Assembly (NCBI GenBank): GCA_019137255.1
Contig: WPDH01000025.1
Span: 33,147 to 97,146, forward strand
Source: Corinectria fuckeliana
Lineage: Eukaryota; Ascomycota; Sordariomycetes; Hypocreales; Nectriaceae
Reading direction: 5' to 3'
Length of the DNA: 64,000 bases
The notes under the pieces are model-generated. The model was not told the DNA's origin and did not search any database. It worked only from the letters and a program-made list of their open reading frames with translations. Below are positions 22,053 through 33,560 of this stretch, piece by piece; position 1 is the stretch's first letter, and every line of letters begins with the position of its first letter. The translations under genes and the position numbers were made by a program.

Positions 22053-22651
22053 GGTACCAGGCTATCTCGATTGTGGCGATGCCAAGATGGGGGAGAGCCG
22101 GGAACCTAATCTACGTACCTACAGTAGGTACACTTAGCATCGGGCGTGGGGAATAAGCCGGCAGAATGATCGTCACCAATGAGGACTCGGGGTCTGGCCT
22201 GAACAAGACCACGGAAAAAACAATTGCTGACAGTGTGGGGATGGGACAAGGCGGCGCCGAGGCGGCGGGAGAGGTGAGGGACAAGGGCATGGCCCCGACT
22301 CAGGATAATCGATCAACGCAGACAAACAGGTTCTACATAGTACGGAGTACAATTCAAATACTACATTGCGAACGGCACAAAGGAGACCGGGGATATGGAT
22401 CACGGCAGAGCACCGACCAGGGGCAACGGAACGAATAGACCACGCCTAGGGCAACGACGTTTTTTGCAATGCCGTGGCATCGCGGACACAGCTTTAGGCG
22501 GACGCACGTATGTTCTCGGCAGTACGAAGTACAGTGTGGGTAGCGGGTTGTGAGAGAAATGGGACGGGGCACGGACGGGGCTGCAATGTATCATCATATG
22601 CGGGCATAGTACGTACTAGTAGCGACCAAACGAATGCCGCCTTACTTGGTA
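22053..22651. other. intergenic region before the AT-rich block
   Basis: About 600 bp of GC-rich DNA with no supportable gene. It contains two copies of the intergenic palindromic word: GTACGGAGTAC (22340-22350) and GTACGAAGTAC (22522-22532). Palindromic GTACCTACAGTAGGTAC lies near 22116-22132. Confidence 0.5.
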
Positions 22652-22789
22652 CCTAGAGTCGTGACCCACCTTTTCGTGTGCCCCACCCCTTTGCGCACCG
22701 CCGCGCGACGCGCTTCTGTAATCATCATCATAATACTTACTTATAACTTTACTAATTATCATCCAAATTCGCCCAGATTTTCACGATAA

Positions 22790-24760
22790 AGCCTCTAAAG
22801 GCTGATTATAAGGCCCTAATCAAAGAAATCCTCAAAAAAGCCGCTAAAGGTGTAGCAATTCGCAAGTTTACTAGAGACTATAATATTCCTAAGTTAACAA
22901 TCTGATTATAAAAAAAGAGCATATAAAACACAAAAAAGGCCTAAAAAGATACCTAAAGATTATCACTAAATTAAGAGAGCCTATTAGTCTGTTATATCTT
23001 TATAGAAGAAGTAGTAGGCTAAGCTCTATTATAGTATAAACTATATAAAGTTATATAGGAAATCTTAAACCTCTACTATAAAGATAGTCTTATTAGCTAG
23101 TATTAGGTTTTATAATTTTTATAATACTACTCTAAGCTTAAAATAAAGGTATTTATATCTTTTAAAGCTGCTTATTTAAATAGTATAACTCCTAAAGCAA
23201 TCTAACTATAATATAAAATACTAGTATAGTAAATACTTAATAAGTCTATTAGATTAAATAGGATTTATAATATAAATAAATATTAATATAAAATCAACTA
23301 TATTAGGGGATATACAGAGTAAATACCGCTAGGGGGAAGAATCCCTACTTATGCGATTAAGATACCTAAAGCTTGGGAGCAAGATAGTAAGGTAATAAGA
23401 TAATAATTCTTCTATCTATTCTAGTGACAGTCTTCCCCTTTATATAAGGGAAAGTCCTAGGGCACTCCCTAGGCATTCCCCGGGAAATCTCCGGATAGGT
23501 CCTGGGATTTCCCTGGGACTATCCCGGGATTTCCCGGGACAATTCTCAGCCTAATTGGTGGGAGATTTCTCTCCCTGTCGTGGCCACTCTCTAGTGGCCC
23601 TCTCTAGGGTTGTAGCCTAAGCTGTTGCCAGATGGCAACAGCTCTCTGTCCGGCTCATTCCGTAACAAATATAGCCTCTCTAAGGGTATAACTAAGATAA
23701 GAAAAGTTATTAGAAGCTCTCTCTCTTACTGCTTAGTTATCTTAGAGAGTGATTCTTATAACTAGGTCTTAATTATAAAGGCAGAAAGCACTAAAGAAAG
23801 ATATCTTACCTTATATATAGTCTTTATAAGAAATAACCTTTAAGGGTAATAGTTTCCTAATAATTTTCTGCCTTAGGTATATAACTATTTACTAACTAGG
23901 TGGGTAAATATCTTTATATATAAAAAGTAGCTAAAAGAGGTGTTTCTTAAGGAAATATAGCTATTAGACTTATCTTTATAAAGGATTCTTATTATTAATA
24001 GCTTTTAAGGTTATATTAGGCTTAGATTCCAGTTTAGAGCACTATTTTATTATGTTTAGATTATCTATTTACCCTCTTATAGCTTATATATTATATAGCT
24101 ATTTAATATAAGTATATTTAGCCCTCTTAAGTATGCTTTTTAATACTAGATAAAATAGTACTTTTTATTTTTAATAACTACCCCTATTTAAAAATAATAC
24201 TTTCTTATAGTATATAAAATAGCTTCCTAGGAAGCTATAACTAAAAAGAATATCTAAGTAGGTTTTTTAGGTGTAGAAATATAGCTAGTTAATATAGAAA
24301 AGCTAATAGTATATATTATTATTACTAAGTAGTTACCACTAGCAGAATTAGTATTATATATACTAAAGTAATAAAAAGTTATAAAAGATAATATTTCTTA
24401 CATACCTAAGAATAAGACTAAGCTAATAGTATAGCTTAATTTGCTATAAAGAGACCTTAGTAGCTTTACCTAGACTGTCTAAGAGATAGGAGAAAAGATA
24501 GGAAATAAGCTTAATCTTTAGAATGCTAAAATCACTAAATTATAAGCAAAAGTTATATATCTAGAGGTATAAATAGCTTTATAAAAGCCTACTAGGCGTA
24601 AAGTAGTCTAATTTAATCTAATTGCTACTTTTCTAACAGCTAAGAAGATTAAAAAGGTAAAGCCTAAGTCTAAGAAGAAAAAGAGGAAAAAGAAAGCTCT
24701 TACGCTTAAGCTAGCATAAGAGGTAGCAGAAAAAGTGGGCAGTTTAAATATGTATAGTAT
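22790..24760 (+). pseudogene. ruined pogo-type transposase
   Basis: Only the N-terminal helix-turn-helix region and the basic C-terminal tail are readable. The central DDE catalytic region is unrecognisable because of dense transitions to TA, AAT and TAA-rich codons, and it is interrupted by a 384 bp insertion. No function is possible. Confidence 0.7.
23284..23667 (-). mobile_element. candidate solo LTR nested in the pogo relic
   Basis: A GC-richer island in the AT-rich element. Read on the minus strand it begins TGTTACGGAATGAGCC, a typical LTR start, carries a TATA box (TATATAA, about 23440-23446) and runs to about 23284. Five-base flanks AATAT (23279-23283 and 23668-23672) could be the target duplication, and the plus-strand TG start would have become TA. 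The middle (about 23478-23542) has repeated, partly palindromic CCCGGGATTTCCC words like U3 promoter repeats. No internal retrotransposon sequence is present, so this is a solo LTR. The AATAT match is weak evidence in AT-rich DNA; the LTR-like layout is stronger. Confidence 0.6.
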
Positions 24761-24894
24761 AATAAACACATTCTAGGCTTAGCTAGTTATTTTCTATAGT
24801 ATTTGTTAAGAAATACAGTCTTTAAGTCTAACTGTGAACGCGATCCTGATGCGTAAAGGGGTGGGGCACATAAAAAGGTGGGTTATAACTCTAG

Positions 24895-25395
24895 TAGCTC
24901 TAGGCTTAAGCTCTCTGTTCCCCTAAGTTATTATTAACCCCTCACTAGGTGCTATAAAGGCGAATACTAAGCTAAGCTGTATACTCTACCTATATAAGCC
25001 GTAAGAGTTTAAAATAGTACTAAATTTATCCACAGTCTTACTAGAAGGATAAACAACTTTTGCTAGGTGAACAAGTAAAATATATAGCTAGGTTTGTAAA
25101 AATAACTTAATAAAGTAAAGGTAATAATAATTAACTATTAAAATAATATACTATTATTTAATAAGTACTATATATTAACTAATATAAGTTAGTTAATTAT
25201 CTTAATTAGTCTTTTTTTAAGTAATTTATACTAGTAATACTACTTTATTAAGTAAAGTAGTAAGCTTAACTAAAAGGTATATCTTAGATGCTTAATAAGT
25301 ATATAACTTACAATTTTATTTATCTCTATAGTAAGAGTTGTTTACCTCTTTAGTAAAACTTGAAATAATAGTACTAGAATTAAGCAGTAATAGCT
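24895..25395. repeat. AT-rich RIP-like remnant
   Basis: About 500 bp of TA-rich sequence beyond the transposon's right end. It is without CpG and poor in CpA/TpG, with small inverted segments such as CTACTTTATTAAGTAAAGTAG near 25240. It is probably another mutated repeat fragment; I cannot identify its family. Normal composition resumes near 25395. Confidence 0.55.
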
Positions 25396-25988
25396 GTATC
25401 GCTACATAAATGAATGCACCTTGTTCATAATGTGTATTTTAGCAGTTGCATGTCAAACAACAAATGGGAGCCGTTTCTCAGCATCACGGACCCTGTCAGT
25501 GCCTTTCTATAGAGACATTGTAGACTCAAGTATTTACCTAAGGTATGCAGAGAATTGAGCAATTAATCTTTCTAACCCTCGTGGCCCTTACGTGCCTTGA
25601 TGCCCGCAGCAGAGAGCTGATTACTTGCAATTGACCTTTGACCAGCCTTGGGAAGGGTGCGGGACATGAGGTACTTATAGACAAGTGGGAGGGGGGGAAC
25701 CGCATAGGGCCAAGCCCAAGCGAATAGGATGATGGCTCAAAAAAAAAAACCCTGCAGCGCAACTTTTGTTCTCGCCCAGCTAGCTGAATAATCGAGTCAC
25801 CAATTTCCTCGCCACGAGCTAGTCATCTCTTGTGTGAGCCTGAGCCGATTGCCTGTGCTTGATGTTGGAATTCGCGATCCTTCAAATCCCTGCGCCAGCG
25901 AGGACTTTTTGGGGCAACAACCCACCCCGCGCACCTCGAACCCCCCACCAACGCCGAATCCGACTCAGTCTTGGACCCCGCGAACATC
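25396..25988. promoter_or_regulatory. ADE5,7 upstream region
   Basis: About 590 bp of ordinary composition between the AT-rich block and the ADE5,7 start. It includes an A homopolymer (25740-25749) and a C/A-rich leader just before the ATG. TGACTC-like sequence (GAGTCA near 25794) could be a Gcn4/Cpc1 site, which would suit a purine gene, but this is a single short match. Confidence 0.35.
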
Positions 25989-28388
25989 ATGGCTGACCAC
26001 CTCCGAATCCTCCTCATAGGCAATGGCGGCCGCGAGCACGCCCTCGCCTGGAAGCTGAGCCAGTCTCCCCGAGTCCAGCAGATCTTCGCCGTCCCTGGCA
26101 ACGGCGGCACGGCCTCCTGCCCTAAGGTGGTCAACGTCGACTCCGTCAAGGCCGATGACTTCGCCGGCCTGGTCAAGTTCTCCGCAGAGAACCAGATCAG
26201 CCTCGTCGTCCCCGGCCCCGAGGCGCCCCTCGTCGATGGCGTCGAGGGCTGGTTCAAAAATGCCGGCATCCCTGTCTTCGGCCCCTCCAAGGACGCTGCC
26301 CGCCTCGAGGGCAGCAAGACTTACTCCAAGGACTTCATGAAGAAGTACGACATCCCCACCGCCGCGTACGAGAACTTCTCCGACTTCAACAAGGCCGTCG
26401 CCTACGTTGACAGCGTCAACCACGACATCGTCATCAAGGCTACTGGCCTGGCTGCCGGTAAGGGTGTCATTTTGCCACAGACCAAGGATGAGGCCAAGGC
26501 CGCCCTCAAGCAGATCATGGTAGACAAGGAGTTTGGCGATGCTGGCAGCGAGGTCGTCGTCGAGGAGCTCCTCGTCGGTGACGAGCTCAGTGTCCTCACA
26601 TTCTGCGACGGCTACGCCATCCGGTCCCTACCCCTTGCGCAGGACCACAAACGCATCTTTGACGGTGACCTGGGTCCCAACACTGGCGGCATGGGCTGCT
26701 ATGCTCCGACCAACATTGCCACTAAGGACCTGACCGAGCAAATCGACCGGGAGATTCTCGAGCCCACAATAGCCGGTATGCGCCGGGAGAAGCAGCCCTT
26801 CCGCGGTGTTCTTTTCACCGGTCTCATGATCACCAGCGCCGGCCCCAAGGTACTCGAGTACAACGTTCGCTTTGGTGATCCCGAAACTCAGACTGTTCTT
26901 CCTCTCCTGTCCGCCGACACGGACTTGGCCGAGGTCATGCTCGCCTGCGCCGGGGGCTATCTCGACAACTGCAAGCTCACCATTGAGAACAAGTTCAGCG
27001 CCACCGTTGTGCTTGCTTCTCTCGGCTACCCTAGCTCCTATCCCAAGGGCCAGCAGATGTCTGTCCAGACGCCCCCTGAGGGATGCACCATTTTCCACGC
27101 CGGCACCACTCTTGACGGTGATGTGTTGAAGACGTCAGGCGGGCGTGTGATCGCCATCAACGCCGTCGGCGACTCCCTCCGCGCTGCCGTCGATGCTGCC
27201 TATGCCGCCCTTGACGCCAAGGTGATTGCATTTGAGGGCGCTTTCTATCGCAAGGACATTGCTCACCGGGCCTTCCGAGACACCAAGCAGGCGAGCATGA
27301 CCTATGCTCAGGCTGGTGTGGATATCCAGGCCGGCAACGACTTCGTTGACAAGATCAAGAAGGCTGTTGCCAGCACCAAGCGAGCGGGTGCTGATGCCGA
27401 GATCGGCGGCTTCGGCGGCGAGGTTGACCTCTCCAAATGCGGCTACCCCGATGCTCCCATCATTGTTGGCGCCATTGACGGCGTTGGTACCAAGCTCATG
27501 ATTGCGCAGTCGATGAACAAGCATGACACAGTCGGCATCGACCTGGTCGCCATGAACGTCAACGACTTGATCGTCCAGGGTGCCACTCCCCTCATGTTCC
27601 TCGACTACTACGGCTGCAGCAAGCTTGAGATGTCCACTGCAGCCGCCTTCGTCGAGGGTGTCGCCGACGGCTGCCGTCAGGCCGGATGTGCTCTTGTCGG
27701 TGGCGAGACGGCCGAGATGCCCGGGATGTACCAGAAGGACGACTACGACGCCGCCGGATGTGCCGTTGGAACCGTCACCAACGCCGGCCGCCTCCCCCGC
27801 CTCAACGCCATGGTCGAGGGCGACGTGCTCCTAGGCCTCGGCTCCGCGGGTGTCCACTCCAACGGCTTCTCCCTCGTCCGCCGCATCGTCCAGGCCGCCG
27901 GCCTCAGTTACTCCTCGCCAGCCCCTTGGGACCAGTCTTCCACCCTCGGCGATTCCCTCCTCACTCCTACCCGCATCTACGTCAAGAACCTCCTGCCAGT
28001 GCTGGATCAGATCAAAGGCCTCGCGCACATCACCGGCGGCGGCCTCCTCGAGAACGTGCCCCGCATGCTCCCCGAGGGCCTCGCCGCCGAGATCGAGTTC
28101 GGCTCCTGGGATATTCCCCCGGTCTTCAAGTGGCTCCGCACCGCTGGCAACGTCGCCCCTTCGGAGATGTGCCGCACCTTCAACTCGGGCGTCGGCATGG
28201 TCGTCGCCGTCGACGCCGCCCAGGCCACCGCCGTGGCTGAGGCGCTTTCCACTGCTGGCGAGAAGGTCTATACAATTGGCCGACTGGCGCGCCGGGACCA
28301 GAGCGAGGCGTGCTTGATTAACGGCGTGGACTTGTGGACATCTGACGCGGGACTGCTCGTGAAGCGAAAGGCGGAATTGGCGCCGTGA
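25989..28388 (+). CDS. ADE5,7: bifunctional GAR synthetase / AIR synthetase
   Basis: A cytosolic enzyme for two steps of de novo purine synthesis: phosphoribosylamine-glycine ligase, then FGAM cyclo-ligase making aminoimidazole ribotide. The single exon gives 799 residues. GARS fills the N-terminal half: ILLIGNGGREHALAWKL near the start, the ATP-grasp stretch KATGLAAGKGVI, GDELSVLTFCDG, and NTGGMGCYAPT. AIRS starts near residue 435 (YAQAGVDIQAGNDFVDKI) and has VGAIDGVGTKL, GGETAEMPGMY, GLGSAGVHSNGFSLVR and HITGGGLLENVPR. It is intact, strongly C-ending in third positions, and shows no RIP changes, although AT-rich blocks lie about 600 bp upstream and about 50 bp downstream. Confidence 0.97.
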   Translation: MADHLRILLIGNGGREHALAWKLSQSPRVQQIFAVPGNGGTASCPKVVNVDSVKADDFAGLVKFSAENQISLVVPGPEAPLVDGVEGWFKNAGIPVFGPSKDAARLEGSKTYSKDFMKKYDIPTAAYENFSDFNKAVAYVDSVNHDIVIKATGLAAGKGVILPQTKDEAKAALKQIMVDKEFGDAGSEVVVEELLVGDELSVLTFCDGYAIRSLPLAQDHKRIFDGDLGPNTGGMGCYAPTNIATKDLTEQIDREILEPTIAGMRREKQPFRGVLFTGLMITSAGPKVLEYNVRFGDPETQTVLPLLSADTDLAEVMLACAGGYLDNCKLTIENKFSATVVLASLGYPSSYPKGQQMSVQTPPEGCTIFHAGTTLDGDVLKTSGGRVIAINAVGDSLRAAVDAAYAALDAKVIAFEGAFYRKDIAHRAFRDTKQASMTYAQAGVDIQAGNDFVDKIKKAVASTKRAGADAEIGGFGGEVDLSKCGYPDAPIIVGAIDGVGTKLMIAQSMNKHDTVGIDLVAMNVNDLIVQGATPLMFLDYYGCSKLEMSTAAAFVEGVADGCRQAGCALVGGETAEMPGMYQKDDYDAAGCAVGTVTNAGRLPRLNAMVEGDVLLGLGSAGVHSNGFSLVRRIVQAAGLSYSSPAPWDQSSTLGDSLLTPTRIYVKNLLPVLDQIKGLAHITGGGLLENVPRMLPEGLAAEIEFGSWDIPPVFKWLRTAGNVAPSEMCRTFNSGVGMVVAVDAAQATAVAEALSTAGEKVYTIGRLARRDQSEACLINGVDLWTSDAGLLVKRKAELAP

Positions 28389-28429
28389 TTTAGGAAAAGC
28401 GTGTTGTTCTCTCGGGCTGGAAGATTATT

Positions 28430-28785
28430 AGACGGTAAAGCGAATTAAAATTAAAATTAAGCAAAATAAATATCTTACTAGAATGGCGTAGATATATAAG
28501 TTAACATAAGAAGATATAAAATATATAAAATACACTAAATAAAAGAATTTATATATAATACTTTATTCTTAAGTATATATATAACTTAAGTAATAATATA
28601 AAACTTTTTTTATTAGAATATTAAGGTTTTTTTAAAATTACTATAAATTACTTATTTTATTTATTTATAAAAATATATTAAGTAAATAAGATATATTATA
28701 TAGTTTTATAGTACTAAATCTTTTTTTTATACTTAATAAAAACTTATAAGTTTTCTACTTACAATATCTAAAATATAGACAACGT
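28430..28785. repeat. short AT-rich RIP-like patch 3' of ADE5,7
   Basis: About 355 bp of nearly pure A/T sequence with sharp borders, starting about 50 bp after the ADE5,7 stop and ending at about 28785. It has almost no CpA, TpG or CpG. It looks like a RIP-mutated repeat fragment, too short and mutated to classify. I found no convincing terminal repeat. Confidence 0.55.
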
Positions 28786-30423
28786 ACCGCTAGAGGTTTT
28801 CGGCACTCTCAAGGATACTGATGTAACACAGGGCCCTAACCCAAGATGGCGTTGCCGTCGGGCGCCTCAAGAGGGGCAATGGCTTGCTTCTCTGGAATGT
28901 GGCGCTGGGGACAAACTCCGAGGTGTCTCCAGGGGTGGGAGTATTTGGAACAGGAAGAAGCAGAGAGCCATAAACCGCCAACACAAACAGACTAGGGTCC
29001 AGCATGTCATGGTCAACCCATGGGAGCGGGTTCATGAGATGGAAGGTGGTGGATGGGTTCAGTTTGCGAAGAGCTGATTCGGGGCGGTAGCAGCCTAGAT
29101 TTGGCCGGGACTAATTCCCTGGTTCCCCGACCGTGGTGGCGAGGAGCCGGCGCCGAACAAGTTTGTGCTATGCAACTGACAGGAGGATGACGGGTGGAGG
29201 AGTAGTGGAGGGCGAAGTGTCGTTTGGGAACGATGGAACGATCACGCTTGTGATGTTGGTGTGGGGGGAGCTAAGGGGAGAAGAGGAGGGACGGATGGAT
29301 GGAGGGGAGGGGACAACAATGAGGAGAGGGTGTCGAGATGAAGAGGAGAAAGAGGAGAGTGAACGAATGGACCTACTAGTATGGACGAAAGTAACTAACT
29401 AACTAGGAGGAGTGGCGTTGACGATGGCGGTGGGCTAATTGCCCCGGTTGGTTACCTGTTGGTTTGGTGATTGTTGGATATTGTTGGAATGCGCTATCAC
29501 TGTAGTTGCGGTTGTCGTTGTCTCTTCTGTAGCAAGTAAGCTACAGGTAGAGTAGAGAATGATGGGATTGGAGGAGATGGGATTGGAGGAGATGGATACG
29601 GACTACCTAATCGGTACCTAATTACCTTGCCTAGGTACCTAGGTACTGAAGATGGAGACGGGAGATGGGTGACTGGGGGCAATGAATGGGGTGGGGAATG
29701 GGTATCGACGTTAGAACCTGTGGAAGGAAGGGGGTCCGTTCGGTCGTTGTCGCCGTGGCCGCCGCGCCCAGAGCCGCCGCAGCAATTGCCAGTAATCGCC
29801 CAACCCAGCTAGCAAACAGAAAACCCTGGTTGGTGCTCGCCCGGGGTGTTGAGGGACCGTTAGTTAGGTGCCTACATAGTAAGTAGGCAATTACTGCGTA
29901 GGCCTATTCACTGTACATGTCCGTTTGCGCAACTTCCATTGTGGTGGGAAGGGGAGATAGGACGTTTTCGTACGAAGGGCGCACTAATTACATGATACGC
30001 ATTCATTCGGCGAGGGGGGCATGAAGATGATGGTGATGGACATGGATTGGACATGGGTCGACGGTCTGGCTTTCATGAGTCCAGCTCTCTTTTCCAGCCC
30101 TTTGAAGCCCTGCAAACCCTTGCAAATTGCGGCTTGCAGCCCTTTCCACAACCCGTTCGTGTCCAAGCCCTCCCTCTAGTTATGATCCATGATCCATCTC
30201 TCCAGGCCCTCCTCCACCCGCTCCATGATGAATGATGACCCATGCCTGCCAATGCCCAGCATCTACTATGTACTGCACTGCGTACTAATGGAAACTAAGG
30301 TACGGTACCTAATAGTTACCTTCCTCTAGCATCCAGCGTTGAATGGATGGACCGCCGTAGACGGCACCTGCCGGCAGTGCTCTGACGCGCGCGATCGCAA
30401 AGCCCCACTCCCTGTACGAGCGA

Positions 30424-30445
30424 AGCTAAGCTAAGCTAAGCTAAG
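30424..30445 (+). repeat. GCTAA pentanucleotide repeat
   Basis: Four and a half copies of the pentamer AGCTA/GCTAA within the long WOPR upstream region. It is a simple tandem repeat. Confidence 0.8.
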
Positions 30446-30509
30446 GTTAGTCTAGTGGTTTTACGACACCACCAAATTCTGCAACCAGTCAACCAGTCCC
30501 ACCACTCAG

Positions 30510-30577
30510 CGTACTCGCAGTCAACCACTCACAGTCAACCCACTCAACAGTCAACCCACTCAACAGTCAACCCACTC
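30510..30577 (+). repeat. AGTCAACCCACTCAAC tandem repeat
   Basis: A unit of about 15-16 bp containing CAGTCAACCCACTCAA is repeated about three times, with degenerate copies upstream (CAGTCAACCACTCA). It lies within the WOPR upstream region. Confidence 0.75.
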
Positions 30578-32644
30578 CACTACCCCTTCAACCGCCCAGC
30601 CCAAGGCCAGTCAAGCCTCCCGGTCCTGGGAAGTGGGAGTGAGAGATCAGGGGAACCCGTGTATCTCGTCTCGTCCTTATGGAACATACCGGTTGCCATA
30701 TTCGTCCATGATCCCTTGCACCCGTACCCGCGCGCAGAGCAGAGAGCAAGGATACTGGACGAGTGCCGGTGCAGGGTCCAGAGTCTAGACACACCTTCGA
30801 GTCTTCTGTCCTGATCTCTGTTCCCGCTGGTCTGACGCCACCGGTTGCGGCGTCGATTGTCTTGGTCAAAGTTCTTGACCAATCTCCCGTTAAGCAACAG
30901 TCTAGTACTCTGGGGGCCCCGAATCTAGGTACTAGGTACCTTATCGACATACGAGGTACGTACCTGCTTACCTGCATCCGGCCGAGTCGAACTTGCGGGC
31001 TCAGATTCCGGGACTTGGGGATGCCGCTGCCTTCTTGCAGTCTACCGTCTTGTCCAAGGTCCGTCTAGTCGGGCTCCTGGGCAATTGCGGTTGGACGGCC
31101 CTACCTTTGAGGGGACGAGGGGACCATGGAGAGGTCAGCAAGGCATTGAGGTCTCTGATAAGCATCGAGAGGTACGAAGTACGTATGGCCCATTGATGAG
31201 TGGCATTGGGGCTTGCGGGACAACGTAAACGGATCTATCTTGGGATTCTCGCTTGTGCCTTGAGTCCTGTGTGCTGGGTCTGGCTCGGGGAGTCTTGTTA
31301 GATCCTTAGCCTCGGGGTCTCAATTCTTGGGTCTCGGGGTCCTGGACTCCTGGGACGTTGCTTGGACCCCTGTTGCTGTGTCACCATCGTGTGGCCGGAG
31401 ACGGACGAGGTCGACGGGCACACCACGCAACAAGCCCAGCCGCGGCAGTGGTAGTGGCAGCAAGGCCGGTGCGTCGCAGTACTTTTGTCTGATGAAAGGC
31501 TTGTGGTGGAGTTCTGGGGCCGCTGGAGCTTGGTCTGAGCGGCCTTGGCTTCCCAAGTTTGACTGTGGACTTGTTGAACCGGGAAGCCCGTGAGTCCGTG
31601 AGTGACGTTGGGTTCCTGGATCTTCGACACAGACAGGCCTTGCCGCGGGTGTTAGTGGTGCCCAGTCTTGCCTAGGGGTTTTGCCCACGCCATCCCTTGT
31701 CTTGCCCTGCCCTGTCAGGCGCTGCTCGTCCTGGTTTGTCATTGTCCTGCTCTATTGTGCTCTGCCCTACCCTGCCATGGATGGCCTCTGCTTTGGCCTT
31801 GGCTGGCCTTGGCTCTTCTTGCCCTGTCTCTCGCTCTGTTCTCCTCGCTATCCCACGCCAGGAACGGCACAGGACGGGATGAGACGGATCATGGATCCGC
31901 ATAATTAGAAATCAGGTCACGGCCTCACGGCAACACCAGTGACCCTTTGTCCGAAGGCGGGATATGTTGGCGACCGAAGCCGCCGCCTGAAGCCTTGGCC
32001 TTGAGGCTTAGGGCCGTGTCACCGTGAGAGGCTTGGGCGTTGGATACTTGGCGTTGGACCTCGCTAGGCTACGAATATTCGTACCTGCTTCTACGTTTGG
32101 GGTTTCCAACGTTAGGACTCCGCCTATTTGGACCACGCGGATTATGGATTGGACTTGAAGATCAGCAATGGATGGGAGTTGGGTTGGGCCGCATGTGCCA
32201 TTTCCCTATTCTCCCATCCACATTCCCCATGCGTCCATTCATTCATTCTCTCGATCTAATGTGGAACATGTCCTCATGTCAGTGCTTGCGTGAATGAGTG
32301 AGTGAGTACGTATTGCCCAAGGTAATTACTGACGTACCGTATGCTGCCATGCATTGCCTCTGCCATAGCCCCATCTGCCCCCAATTGGCCCCGTTTTGCC
32401 CCATGGCCCCCAGTTGCTCCATTTCGTACCACCGTGGACGATTGACGTCTGGCCAGCGGTTTGTTATTGGCCTGGCAGGTTCCCCGTGCCGTGGGAGCGT
32501 GGAGCACTATGCACGGAGCTTGGGAGAGCATGGAGCTTGTTAGCTCAGCGGCATGGAGCTGGCAGCCCAGCGGCATGGATGGATGGAGCACGGAGCTTTG
32601 GAGAAAGAAAGAAAGGAAGAAATAGACAAATAAAGAAACAAAGA

Positions 32645-32690
32645 CAGAGAGAGAGAGAGAGAGACTGAGAAACTGAGAAACTGAGAAAAA
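32645..32690 (+). repeat. GA dinucleotide and CTGAGAAA repeats
   Basis: About ten GA units, followed by three CTGAGAAA copies. It is a purine-rich simple repeat in the WOPR upstream region. Confidence 0.8.
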
Positions 32691-33537
32691 AGGCACCAAG
32701 ACTACTACTATCTGCGATTTGCTTTGAACAGGCGGACCGAGAGAGACACATAAGAGGACGAAAGGATAGACGACGAATAGACAGACAATCAATCAAGCGG
32801 ATTGAGATGACAATCCCATGTCCCAGGCGCGGCAAGCATGGAGCACTCACACTGATTGACTGACCGGGGCCCCTCGCTTCAATTCTCCATCCACCACCTA
32901 ATTCTCCCTCTCACCCACTTTAACTTACTCGTCTTCGTCTGTCTCTGGTGTTACAATGAGGCGAGGAGGCTCGGCTGCTCAGTGCTGGAGAAGTGCTAGA
33001 CAGGAAGAGCTCGGGACACACGAATGGAACTGGATAGGACAAGACCGACATGAAGCGACAAAAAAGCACGGCCGTAGCCCATCGTTTTCGCTTCCCCATA
33101 ATTAATCGTCCCGGGCGAGGAGGGGGAAGAGAGCTTGTATGCCTTCTTGTTATTCAGTCCGTCTGACTGTCTCAGGCCCATCTTGTTTTCCTAGTGAAAG
33201 CGTCAGCATTCAGCATCAACCTCAAAATCAAGTTGTTTGGCTGCTTCTTGTTAGTGCCCACCATCGTCATCATCATCACCATTACAGTCCGCTACTCATC
33301 CCCACCGTCTACTATTACTGTCAAAGCCCTCCTCCGGCGCCGACGACGCCGACACCGAAGCCGACTCCTCCGTTCAAGTCAATGAACAAGACTGACTACA
33401 GACTGCCTACTTACCTACCTACCCGCGGTCTTTATCCCACCCTATCCCATCCCATCCTCATCCCGATCCCCCATCCCATCTCATCCTATTTCACACCACA
33501 GGGAATCCTCGCACTTCCCACACAGCACACACCCCCT

Positions 33538-33560
33538 NNACCCCCCCCCCCCCCCCCCCT
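33538..33560 (+). other. assembly gap (NN) at a poly-C run
   Basis: Two N bases followed by A and a run of about 20 C. The true length of this homopolymer is not known from this assembly. It lies in the pyrimidine-rich upstream region of the WOPR gene. Confidence 0.9.

Larger units (their letters stand above)
22652..24894 (+). mobile_element. RIP-degraded pogo/Fot-type DNA transposon
   Basis: The ends form an inverted repeat of about 45 bp (22652-22697 against 24851-24894), centred on GTGCCCCACCCCTTT. The two arms differ mainly by C-to-T/G-to-A changes: the left arm has CGTGACCC and TTTTCGTGTG where the inverted right arm has TATAACCC and TTTTTATGTG. Just inside the left end (about 22808-22890) a translation gives ALIKEILKKAAKGVAIRKF and TRDYNIPK, the helix-turn-helix start of a pogo/CENP-B-type DDE transposase. 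Near 24640-24710 a Lys-rich tail (AKKIKKVKPKSKKKKRKKK) fits the C-terminus. Everything between is full of stops and strongly poor in CpA/TpG and CpG. It is a dead element. Confidence 0.8.
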
